Source: Anaerolineales bacterium (GTDB taxonomy: Bacteria; Chloroflexota; Anaerolineae; Anaerolineales; Villigracilaceae). Taken from it: a stretch of 37,644 nt of DNA. The position numbers and the translations under genes were made by a program. Of the stretch, positions 5,869 to 12,370 are shown one piece after another (positions within the stretch are counted from its first letter, which is position 1; every line of letters starts with the position of its first letter). Location of the stretch: positions 1 through 37,644 of the forward strand of contig JADGEO010000036.1 in assembly GCA_016744335.1 (NCBI GenBank), read 5' to 3'. The notes beneath the pieces are model-generated. The model was not told where the DNA came from. It searched no databases and was given only the letters and a program-made list of their open reading frames with translations.

Positions 5869-7326
5869 ATGCCAAAAAAACTAAAAGTATTCCTCTGCCA
5901 CTCCTCCAACGATAAACCCGCTGTGCGGGAAATATATGAACGCCTCAAGTCTGAAACGTGGATTGACCTCTGGCTAGACGAAGAAGAACTCTACCCGGGG
6001 CAAGATTGGGATTTAGAGATTGAAAAAGCTGTAGAAAAAACAGATGCAGTCCTTGTTTTTCTCTCCAATAATTCGGTGAGTAAAGAAGGCTATGTTCAGC
6101 GAGAGTTACGGATGATTTTGCGCATGGCTGATTACAAACCTGAAGGGACAGTTTTTACGTTGCCTTTACGTTTAAATAATTGTTCTTTGCCACGCCGATT
6201 ATCTATGAATCATTATGTTGATCTTTTTCCAGAATCCCGAAAAAATTGGGCGTATGGACGTTTGTTGGGCGGGTTGAAGGTGCGCGCGAAAAAACTGGGC
6301 ATTGATGTGAGAGGAGAAGGGAAAATAGAAAGAGAAAAGAATGGTATAGAAAATAGAAAGAAGAAAGTGGAAAGTGGGACTGAGAAAAAAGAGCCAGAAC
6401 TTTCAGAGAAAGAACGCATTGAAAAAAGAGCGCGTGAATTAGCCTTGGAAATTGCCCACAAAGAACGCAAAGAACGCGAAGAAGCGCAAGCGCGTGAATT
6501 GGCAAAAGAAATTGCGCGTAAAGCCCGTGAAGCAGACCTGACAGGTTTTAAAAACCTGTCAGGTCTCTCTCCAGAAGCAAACCCCGCCGGCATAGAATGG
6601 ATTAAAATCCCCGCAGGCGAATTCACGATGGGGAGCAATGATTATAAAGATGAAAAACCGCCCCATAAAGTTCATTTAGATGAATACTTCATGGCAAAGA
6701 CGCCTGTTACTAACGCTCAATTTGAGAAGTTTATAGAAGCAGGCGGTTATAAAAAGAAAGAGTTTTGGAGTAGTGTAGGCTGGAATTGGATTTCTAGTAA
6801 AAAACGCACTCAGCCTAGTTATTGGAACGATAAAAAATGGAATACACTTACGCACCCCGTTGTTGGTGTAAGCTGGTATGAAGCCGAAGCTTTTTCAAAA
6901 TGGGCAAATTGCCGCTTGCCAAGCGAAGCGGAATGGGAAAAAGCCGCTCGTGGTTCTTCGATAGGCTCAGGAGACGGGCGCAAATATCCTTGGGGGGATG
7001 AAAAGCCAAATAAAAACTTGGCGAATTATGGTTCTCTTTTTGGAGGTAAAACTACGCCTGTAGGGAATTATAGCCCTGCAGGAGATAGCCCTTATGGGTG
7101 TGTAGATATGGCAGGGAATGTGTGGGAATGGTGCGCTAATTGGTTTGATGTTTATCCTGGTGGTGACGAAAGTGTTTCTGATCGTTTTGGGGAAAAGTAC
7201 AAAGTCTTGCGCGGCGGTTCGTGGTACCTCAGCAATGTCAATCTGCGCGTCGCCAACCGCTACAGCAACCTTCCCGATCTTACTTACGACAACTTCGGGT
7301 TTCGTTGCCTGCTCTCGTTGCCTTGA
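5869..7326 (+). CDS. TIR domain - coiled coil - FGE/C-lectin protein, probable DGR target
   Basis: 485 residues. Residues 1-~140 are a bacterial TIR domain: KVFLCHSSNDKPAVREIYERL, WIDLWLDEEELYPGQDW and SVSKEGYVQRELRMIL, with E79 as the candidate NADase glutamate. Residues ~150-222 are a charged coiled-coil linker. Residues 241-485 are a formylglycine-generating-enzyme-like C-lectin domain (WIKIPAGEFTMGS, TPVTNAQFEKFI, PVVGVSWYEAEAFSKW, RLPSEAEWEKAARG, MAGNVWEWCANW). The last ~36 residues look like a DGR variable repeat. TIR proteins of this type commonly degrade NAD+ on ligand sensing, so this may be a receptor-effector whose sensor face is diversified. Function in defence or self/non-self sensing is inferred. 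The neighbour is the higBA pair. Confidence 0.88.
   Translation: MPKKLKVFLCHSSNDKPAVREIYERLKSETWIDLWLDEEELYPGQDWDLEIEKAVEKTDAVLVFLSNNSVSKEGYVQRELRMILRMADYKPEGTVFTLPLRLNNCSLPRRLSMNHYVDLFPESRKNWAYGRLLGGLKVRAKKLGIDVRGEGKIEREKNGIENRKKKVESGTEKKEPELSEKERIEKRARELALEIAHKERKEREEAQARELAKEIARKAREADLTGFKNLSGLSPEANPAGIEWIKIPAGEFTMGSNDYKDEKPPHKVHLDEYFMAKTPVTNAQFEKFIEAGGYKKKEFWSSVGWNWISSKKRTQPSYWNDKKWNTLTHPVVGVSWYEAEAFSKWANCRLPSEAEWEKAARGSSIGSGDGRKYPWGDEKPNKNLANYGSLFGGKTTPVGNYSPAGDSPYGCVDMAGNVWEWCANWFDVYPGGDESVSDRFGEKYKVLRGGSWYLSNVNLRVANRYSNLPDLTYDNFGFRCLLSLP
6535..6565. repeat. 31-bp perfect palindrome inserted in frame in the TIR-FGE linker
   Basis: Two 15-base arms (GACCTGACAGGTTTT and its exact complement) flank a single A. 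It encodes residues 223-232 (DLTGFKNLSG) exactly between the coiled coil and the FGE domain. The core CCTGACAGGTTTT resembles a palindromic intergenic repeat that I recall from Chloroflexi and Cyanobacteria. Confidence 0.75.
7213..7326 (+). other. Probable DGR variable repeat (VR) at the 3' end of the TIR-FGE gene
   Basis: Encodes residues 449-485. Fixed blocks GGSW, LRVANR, PD and GFRC frame two variable stretches: residues 453-458 (YLSNVN) and 465-476 (YSNL..LTYDNF). All codons in these stretches except the fixed ccc end in C or T (tac, ctc, agc, aat, gtc, ctt, act, gac, ttc), as expected if AAC/AAT codons of a template were randomised at adenines. None of the 36 codons from 7213 to 7323 ends in A, unlike the AT-rich rest of the gene. 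No template repeat or reverse transcriptase is in the window. Confidence 0.75.
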
Positions 7327-7371
7327 GTTCTGAACTACTGTTTTCTGAGTTTCTGTTTTTCTGAGGGGTTT

Positions 7372-7402
7372 GGGGCGTAGCCCCAGCGGCTCGGTAGAGC
7401 CG
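7372..7402. other. Tandem hairpins just after the variable repeat
   Basis: Hairpin 1 is GGGGC (7372-7376), loop GTA, GCCCC (7380-7384). Hairpin 2 is CGGCTC (7387-7392), loop GGTA, GAGCCG (7397-7402). They begin 46 bases past the stop codon. A GRNA-loop hairpin downstream of the VR is a known requirement in some DGRs and the GGTA loop fits that form. They could also be ordinary repeats or a terminator without a T run. Confidence 0.4.
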
Positions 7403-7436
7403 TATGCTTTTTTCTAAGCAAAAGATACTCGTTTTT

Positions 7437-7478
7437 TCTCTTGCAATTAGGCGACTTTTTTGCAAGAGATTCTTTTTG
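7437..7478 (+). terminator. Candidate terminator downstream of the TIR-FGE gene
   Basis: 10-bp perfect stem TCTCTTGCAA (7437-7446) with TTGCAAGAGA (7460-7469), a 13-base loop and a following T-rich stretch (TTCTTTTT). Stem contains TTGCAA but with 13-base spacing, so I do not read it as a Nur site. Confidence 0.45.
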
Positions 7479-7507
7479 GTAAGCGTTCAGGGGTCTCAAA
7501 ACAGAAC

Positions 7508-7672
7508 GCGGATTTTACGGATCAGACAGATTCTCGCGGATTTTAAAAGCTTTTTTTGTTTTTTATATGTGCAAAGATGCTAAAAACATATAAATTTTCT
7601 GGAAAGTGTAGCAACAGCAATAAAAATTCGCGTCATTCGCTCATTCGCATATAGCGTAGCGGCATTTGCGTT
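7508..7672. repeat. Intergenic repeat block between the TIR-FGE gene and nikO
   Basis: The 430-base gene-free stretch 7333-7765 holds repeats and no convincing ORF. A 25-base core at 7513-7537 (reverse complement of a copy at 10657-10681) matches at 23 of 25 positions. The segment 7626-7672 is the reverse complement of 11192-11238 at 41 of 47 positions. A fragment of the 3516-3610 arm occurs at 7751-7763. The remainder is AT-rich and featureless to my reading. Confidence 0.6.
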
Positions 7673-7765
7673 GAAAGCTTAAGGCATAATTTTAATATGG
7701 CTGAACACTTACTCTTTTTGTACCAGCGTATTTTCTCTCAAAAAGAAAAGCCGAGTGTCTTTGCA

Positions 7766-8524
7766 TTAGACACCCTCCAGCCCATGTTTTTCCAATAACC
7801 CCTCATCTTTCAACAAAACCCCCGTTTCCCCATCTGCTACAATTTTGCCTTCATCCATAATCACCATGCGCGGAAAAAGTTCTTTCGCCATGCGTAGATC
7901 GTGGGTGGAGACGAGCATGGTGAGGGGTAATTCGCGTAGTAACTCAATTAGCCCGCGTCTGGCGCGCGGGTCTAAACCTGCAGAGGGTTCGTCTAGCACC
8001 AAAATCTGCGGGTGCATAGACAGAACGGTTGCGATGGCAATCCGTTTCTTTTGCCCTGTGCTAAGGTGATGTGAGAGCCTGTTTTCAAATCCGCGCATAT
8101 CTACTTGGGCGAGCGCGGCTTCTACACGGGCATAGACTTCGTCTTCGCTTAATCCCATGTGCAGGGGACCAAAAGCGACATCTTCAAAAACGGTGGGAGA
8201 GAATAGCTGGTCGTCTGGGTTTTGGAAGACCAACCCAACCAGTGAACGGATGACGGGCAGATTCTGCTTATTTAACGGAAGCAAGCCCACTTCAAGGTCG
8301 CCGCGCCCGCTTAATATCCCATTTAAATGCAACATGAGGGTCGATTTCCCCGCGCCGTTGGGTCCTACCAGCGCAATCTTCTCCCCTTCTTTTATCGAGA
8401 GTGAAATACTTTGCAGGGCTATATGTCCGTCTGGGTAGGAAAAGTCTAAATCTTTAATTGAAATGACGGTGCTCTCTGCGGGTAGGGCTGGCGGGGTGGT
8501 GGGGGAACTGTGAGTTATGGGCAT
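7766..8524 (-). CDS. nikO: ECF nickel/cobalt transporter ATPase (NikO/CbiO)
   Basis: ABC ATPase with Walker A GPNGAGKST, Q-loop VFQNPDDQLFSPTVFEDVAFGP, signature LSTGQKKRIAIA, Walker B ILVLDEPSAGLDP and the switch His in STHDLR. The NPDDQLF...DVAFGP block is typical of CbiO/EcfA-type ATPases. It powers the NikM/Q complex. I chose the ATG at 8524 (MPITHSS, AAGG eight bases upstream). The longer GTG start at 8551 lies within a repeat-like CACAAAGG/CACGAAGG sequence. It is the last gene of the nikMNQO group, 69 bases after nikQ. Nickel or cobalt specificity rests on context. Confidence 0.92.
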   Translation of the reverse strand: MPITHSSPTTPPALPAESTVISIKDLDFSYPDGHIALQSISLSIKEGEKIALVGPNGAGKSTLMLHLNGILSGRGDLEVGLLPLNKQNLPVIRSLVGLVFQNPDDQLFSPTVFEDVAFGPLHMGLSEDEVYARVEAALAQVDMRGFENRLSHHLSTGQKKRIAIATVLSMHPQILVLDEPSAGLDPRARRGLIELLRELPLTMLVSTHDLRMAKELFPRMVIMDEGKIVADGETGVLLKDEGLLEKHGLEGV

Positions 8525-8593
8525 ATTTAAGACCTTAAACACGAAGGGCACAAAGGTTCTCTAAGGAAAAACAAAAAAAGTTTTCCTTTGTGT

Positions 8594-9460
8594 TTAACTT
8601 ATATGAGCAAATAATTGCAAAAGCGCGATAAAAATGAAGGCAAGCACAATCAGAAGCCAATCACGGGATTCCATGCTATGCGGATTGAGCGTGCGAAGGT
8701 GCCCGCTATAGCCGCGCGAAAGCATGGCGTGATAGATGCGGTCAGAGCGTTCGTAGCTTCGTAAAAAAAGTTGCCCAACCATATTACCCGCTGTGCGGGC
8801 GCGCCAGAGCAGGCTCCCGCCTCCTCTTGTTTTTGTAGTAAGGACTTTAGTCCTTAGCTTGCCAAGAGCGGGACGACTAAAATCGTCACTATGAGGGGGA
8901 TTGGGCAAAAGCGCACTTCGAGATTGACGGGCGCGTAAAAGCCGTAAGGCTTCATCGCTTAGCACGGTCATATAGCGGTAGAGAAAAGCAACCACAGTGA
9001 CGAGCATTTTAGGCAAGCGCAGGTGTTCGAGAGCGTGAATTAAATCGGGGAAAGTGGTGGTGGCGACCAGCAAAATGGCAATTTGTACTGAAAGCCATGA
9101 GCGCACAAGAATACTTTCAAAACGGAGCAAACCTGCGTCGGTTAAAATTAACTCAAGCGAGCCGATATGCCAAATTGCCAGCGTTTTGCCGGGGAGCGAG
9201 AAGAGCGCGCTAATCCCTGCCAGCGCAAAAGGCAGTACGATGAGCGAGCGTTTTAGGGTGTAGTGCCATTCTAGTTTAGCGAGCAAGGTGAGCGTTAAAA
9301 TTATTCCCCCAGAAAGGGCAAAACTGAGCCACGCGCCATCGGGCAGGAGTGTATTCGAGAAAATAAAGAGCACCGCCACGACCACTTTTACAATGGGTGA
9401 AAGGCGGTGGATGGGGCTGGTTTTGGCGGTGTATTGGTCAAAAATATTTTGGCGGGTCAT
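8594..9460 (-). CDS. nikQ: ECF nickel/cobalt transporter permease (NikQ/CbiQ) with an in-frame repeat insertion
   Basis: 288 residues; CbiQ/EcfT-type membrane protein. It has several hydrophobic helices, the first coupling motif ALRLLRARQSR (171-181) and the second RSYERSDRIYHAMLSRGYSG (234-253), both Ala-Arg-Gly type helices that contact the ATPase. Between them, residues ~183-211 are encoded by palindromic repeat DNA and look like an insertion compared with the usual direct run from RS into GGGSL.WRAR. nikQ starts 4 bases after the nikMN stop. It is the transmembrane coupling subunit of the Ni/Co importer. Confidence 0.9.
   Translation of the reverse strand: MTRQNIFDQYTAKTSPIHRLSPIVKVVVAVLFIFSNTLLPDGAWLSFALSGGIILTLTLLAKLEWHYTLKRSLIVLPFALAGISALFSLPGKTLAIWHIGSLELILTDAGLLRFESILVRSWLSVQIAILLVATTTFPDLIHALEHLRLPKMLVTVVAFLYRYMTVLSDEALRLLRARQSRSALLPNPPHSDDFSRPALGKLRTKVLTTKTRGGGSLLWRARTAGNMVGQLFLRSYERSDRIYHAMLSRGYSGHLRTLNPHSMESRDWLLIVLAFIFIALLQLFAHIS
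8839..8887. repeat. Two palindromes inside nikQ
   Basis: TAAGGACT-TT-AGTCCTTA (8839-8856) and GACGA-CTAAAA-TCGTC (8872-8887) lie in the middle of nikQ and are read through in frame. They resemble short intergenic palindromes (CTAAGGACTAAAGTCCTTA type). The insertion boundaries estimated from the protein are about 8828-8914. Confidence 0.6.
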
Positions 9461-9464
9461 CTGT

Positions 9465-10403
9465 TTATGTGTCGGCTGTCACATTTTTACGTTTTGCGAT
9501 GAAAAAGGCGATTAGGGCAACCACTAACGCCCCAATTATCCCTGCAATGATTGTAGAAAATGCGCCTTCGCCCAAAAGTGGTAGGGTGTAGTCTGGCAAG
9601 ATAGAGTAAGGGGAATCTACGCCCTGACCCAAAAATCCCAAATCGGATGCAACGCGTTCTAAACCATCGGGATTGGATGAGGCGAGGGGTGATAAGATAA
9701 GAACGAAGAGGGATATCCCGATTCCGATAAAAATCCACTTTTTTCCGCCATGCGCGTGACCTTGGGCTTGGTCGAGCAAATCGGGGCGTGTTTTGAAGAT
9801 AAACGCAAGTGCGCTAACCGTAATCAACGTCTCCCCAATCCCAATCAGGGCATGGACGCCGAGCATTGCTGGCAAGACAATATCGAGCCGAGCTGTGCCA
9901 CTTAACCAAAGTTGTAATGAGGTCAGCAACGCCCCCGCCATTACCGAAAGCCAAGCCGCGATACCAGCGAGAGTGAGTTTAAGTTTTTGATTACGCCCAT
10001 CTCCCATTCTATATAGTCCAAAACCAATCGCCGAAGTGATCAATCCCATATTGAGGATATTTGCGCCCATCACGAGCAACCCGCCATCTTGAAGGAGCAA
10101 TCCTTGCACGCCAATGACGGCAGTCATCACCAACATCCCCGCCCAGGGACCGAGCATAATCGCCGCGAAAGCGCCACCGAGCAAATGCCCCGATGTGCCG
10201 CCCGCGACAGGGAAATTGATCATCTGCGCGGCAAAGATGAACGCCGCCATTACGCCCATTAAGGGCACTTGTTTCTCGTCCAATTTTTCGGTACGTTTAA
10301 CGGCAATAGATAAAATGGCAATCGTAATTGCCCAAGTAATGAGCGAAACCGTGATGCTCAAAAACCCGTCAGGGATATGAAGTGGGGTGGGGGAATGTAG
10401 CAT
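9465..10403 (-). CDS. nikMN: ECF nickel/cobalt substrate-binding protein NikM fused to a NikN-like PDGLE domain
   Basis: 312 residues. The HIPDGFLS motif near the N-terminus and the conserved AAQMINFPVAGGTSGHLLGG block mark the CbiM/NikM S-component; the His in TSGH and the N-terminal His are metal ligands in the family. The C-terminal ~90 residues hold SSNPDGLERVASDLGF and a final helix, i.e. the PDGLE domain normally found as CbiN or as a separate protein. AGGAG precedes the ATG. Unusually the HIPDG motif begins at residue 9, not residue 2. It forms the importer with nikQ and nikO directly downstream. Confidence 0.92.
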   Translation of the reverse strand: MLHSPTPLHIPDGFLSITVSLITWAITIAILSIAVKRTEKLDEKQVPLMGVMAAFIFAAQMINFPVAGGTSGHLLGGAFAAIMLGPWAGMLVMTAVIGVQGLLLQDGGLLVMGANILNMGLITSAIGFGLYRMGDGRNQKLKLTLAGIAAWLSVMAGALLTSLQLWLSGTARLDIVLPAMLGVHALIGIGETLITVSALAFIFKTRPDLLDQAQGHAHGGKKWIFIGIGISLFVLILSPLASSNPDGLERVASDLGFLGQGVDSPYSILPDYTLPLLGEGAFSTIIAGIIGALVVALIAFFIAKRKNVTADT

Positions 10404-10697
10404 AAGTTCTCCTAAAAAATAGAACGCGAATTCTCGCGGAACGCCTATTTCTGTATGTCAGGAATGAAATTTGAGAAAAGATAAACCGCCTTAGCACGGG
10501 AATAAATCCCCGTGCTAAGGGGCTAAACCCGACTGAAGTCGGCTAAAAAGAGTCTGCTTTAGCCTTGAGCATGGACGTTTATGTCCATGTGGAAGCGATT
10601 ATTTGGTTTATTTATGTTCAAATCACAAAATCTCTTAGAAGCCGTAATTTTTATTTGCGAGAATCTGCCTAATCCGTAAAAAACAGCGATCTGTCTT
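10404..10697. repeat. 294-base intergenic region of palindromes between nikMN and the Fur-family gene
   Basis: Three hairpins are evident: CCTTAGCACGGG (10489-10500) with 10509-10520, CCGAC-TGAA-GTCGG (10529-10542), and CATGGAC (10570-10576) with 10583-10589. The 25-base core at 10657-10681 repeats 7513-7537 in reverse complement. A short relative (ATTCTCGCGGA) is at ~10430-10440. No gene is supported here. It may separate Fur-gene transcription from the nik operon. Confidence 0.6.
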
Positions 10698-11120
10698 CTA
10701 ATTCTCTTGGCAATCGGGACAAATACCAAAAAAGCTAAGATGATTTTGCATAAGTTTAAAGCCTGTTTCATCTTCTAAGTTTTGGCAAAGCCCTTCTACT
10801 TTGACGTGTGGGATTTCTACTTCCTTAGCGCATTTTCTACAAATCAAATGATGATGCGCATAGCCGCTTATCTCGTAAGCTGATTTACTTTTTTCACTAT
10901 AAGCCTCTTGTGCTAAGCCAATTTCTGCTAAAAATTCTAAGGTGCGGTAAACCGTTGGTTCGGTGAGATTGGGCAATTTTTTATGCGCTTCTTCAAAAAT
11001 CTCTGCGGGGGTGAGGTGTGCGTCTGCATGAAGGAGAATATGCAAAATCTCCCGTCTTTGGGGGGTAACACGATATCCGCGCTCGCTAAGTTTTTTTGTG
11101 AAATTGCCTTCGCAGGTCAT
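10698..11120 (-). CDS. Fur-family metalloregulator, Nur-like by operator and context
   Basis: 140 residues with the Fur layout: N-terminal winged helix (LSERGYRVTPQRREILHILLHADAHLTPAEIFEEAHKKLPNLTEPTVYRTLEFLAEIGL), then the dimerisation/metal domain with HHHLICRKC and CPDCQ, two CxxC pairs for the structural zinc. The gene lies upstream of nikMNQO on the same strand. A palindrome immediately before the start codon contains TTGCAA-N4-TTGCAA, close to the Nur box I recall from Streptomyces (TTGCAA-N5-TTGCAA). It is therefore probably a nickel-responsive repressor of itself and possibly of the nik genes. Zur or Fur activity cannot be excluded. Confidence 0.85.
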   Translation of the reverse strand: MTCEGNFTKKLSERGYRVTPQRREILHILLHADAHLTPAEIFEEAHKKLPNLTEPTVYRTLEFLAEIGLAQEAYSEKSKSAYEISGYAHHHLICRKCAKEVEIPHVKVEGLCQNLEDETGFKLMQNHLSFFGICPDCQEN

Positions 11121-11126
11121 AGAAAG

Positions 11127-11154
11127 TCCTTATTGCAAAAAATTGCAATAAGGA
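11127..11154. promoter_or_regulatory. Perfect 12-bp-arm operator upstream of the Fur-family gene
   Basis: TCCTTATTGCAA (11127-11138), AAAA, TTGCAATAAGGA (11143-11154). It sits 7-34 bases upstream of the start codon on the minus strand, where it would cover the promoter or leader. The symmetry and position indicate autoregulation by the encoded dimer. Confidence 0.7.
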
Positions 11155-11191
11155 TTATATGCGATATGGTTGATTTGTCAATTGAGTTTTT

Positions 11192-11340
11192 AACGCGAAT
11201 GCCGCTACGCTATACGCGAATGAGCGAATTTTACGAATTTTTTAATATTTTTGCTTTTATTCTTTTCCCCCTTCCTAGCCTTCCCCCGAAGGGGGAAGGG
11301 ACATGTCTCACAGAGACACATTCTCCCCCTTCGGGGGAGA
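11192..11340. repeat. Repeat-rich intergenic segment before the first lipoprotein
   Basis: 11192-11238 matches 7626-7672 inverted (41 of 47). Then follow two strong GC hairpins: CCTTCCCCC-GAA-GGGGGAAGG (11279-11299) and TCTCCCCC-TTC-GGGGGAGA (11322-11340). Neither has a T run on the relevant side. No gene between 11155 and 11439. Confidence 0.6.
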
Positions 11341-11427
11341 TGTCCGAAGGATAGAGGGGGCAAGCGTCAGTCAATTTTAGCCACTACCTACAATCTTAAG
11401 TCTAATGTCTGAAGTCTAAATTTTAGG

Positions 11428-11433
11428 TACAAT
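11428..11433 (+). promoter_or_regulatory. -10 box directly before the lipoprotein ATG (leaderless arrangement)
   Basis: TACAAT ends six bases before the ATG at 11440, so the predicted transcription start falls on or next to the initiation codon. No Shine-Dalgarno sequence is present in the gap. Confidence 0.4.
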
Positions 11434-11439
11434 AGGCGC

Positions 11440-12357
11440 ATGAAAAAAACAATCATTTTCCCCCTGCTTTTAACACTCATTTTTCTAACGACCGCGTGTC
11501 AAGCTGAAGTGACAGAATCGGCTACGGCGACCACGATCCCCACATCTACGCCTGTGGCTTTTGTAACGGCGACTTTACCCGTGACGAATACGCCCCAAGC
11601 TTCTGCAACTGCGTCACCCGCGCCCTCTGCTACGCCAATCCCGCCTGTTATTGGGCAAACGACTTCACAAGTAAATGCACGGGATACACCATCTGAGGGG
11701 GGACAGCAAGTAGGCACAATTGAAATTTTTGCCGAAGTTGAAATTGTGGGCACAGATCCCGCTAAAAAATGGTGGTTAATTCTTTTATCTGAAAGTGCCA
11801 CAGGAAAAGGATGGATTTCAGCAGAATTTGTTCAAGTAGAAAATACTTCGGGGGTGCCAGTAGTTAGTATAGAGTCTACAAACGCACCCCAAGCCTCTAT
11901 AACGGAGACAAGCTCAAGCTCAAGCACGGGCGAGGCGGTTGCCACATCTGCGCCTACGCTTTCGTTGGCTACTGCCCCAGCCGATGGTGATTCCGCGCAG
12001 AATCCCGCGCTCATCCACACGCTTTCAAAAGTCGATTTTCCATATTTTGAGTATAGTAGTGAGCTTTCTGCGCCAGAGGGAGATGGTGACGATTGGGTGC
12101 AGTTTTCCTTGGCAGGCGATGCTGGGCAGGAGAAAATTGTTGCGGTTGTTGTGGATAATACGGGGAGCGGGCGGTTGAATTTAGAGTTGATGCAAAATGG
12201 CGTTCTTTTGCAAAGTTGGGAGAAATTAGATTTTTCACGCCATCAATTGCAATTATATTTATATGTAGGTGCGCCTTATTCTTTGCATTTTTCCCCCGCT
12301 TCTAGAGAAATGCCTACATATAATTCTTATAAGGTGAGTGTGCAATTGACAAAATGA
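11440..12357 (+). CDS. Secreted lipoprotein with SH3b-like domain
   Basis: 305 residues. The N-terminal signal peptide ends in the lipobox LTTAC (Cys20), so it should be lipid-anchored outside the membrane. Next comes a Thr/Ala/Pro-rich spacer (to ~70), then an SH3b-like domain (QVNARDTPSEGGQQVGTIE...WWLILLSE...GKGWISAEFVQV). A second low-complexity Ser/Thr spacer follows, then a C-terminal beta-rich domain of ~115 residues with a PPC-like look (DDWVQFSLAGDAGQEKIVAVVVD...YSLHFSP). Substrate unknown; cell-wall or glycan binding is a reasonable guess for SH3b. No RBS; probable leaderless start. Confidence 0.8.
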   Translation: MKKTIIFPLLLTLIFLTTACQAEVTESATATTIPTSTPVAFVTATLPVTNTPQASATASPAPSATPIPPVIGQTTSQVNARDTPSEGGQQVGTIEIFAEVEIVGTDPAKKWWLILLSESATGKGWISAEFVQVENTSGVPVVSIESTNAPQASITETSSSSSTGEAVATSAPTLSLATAPADGDSAQNPALIHTLSKVDFPYFEYSSELSAPEGDGDDWVQFSLAGDAGQEKIVAVVVDNTGSGRLNLELMQNGVLLQSWEKLDFSRHQLQLYLYVGAPYSLHFSPASREMPTYNSYKVSVQLTK

Positions 12358-12370
12358 GCGTTAGCGGGCA

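Noticed and set aside
7437..7469. TTGCAA...TTGCAA as a second Nur operator
   Set aside because: The half-sites are 13 bases apart within a hairpin followed by a T-rich stretch, unlike the N4 site at 11127-11154; a terminator fits better.
7333..7765. DGR template repeat or reverse transcriptase next to the VR
   Set aside because: No second copy of the VR constant blocks and no ORF with reverse transcriptase motifs is present in this gap or elsewhere in the window.
10489..10589. CRISPR-like array or riboswitch
   Set aside because: The hairpins differ in sequence and spacing with no regular repeat-spacer pattern, and the region does not match a cobalamin or nickel riboswitch layout that I can recognise.
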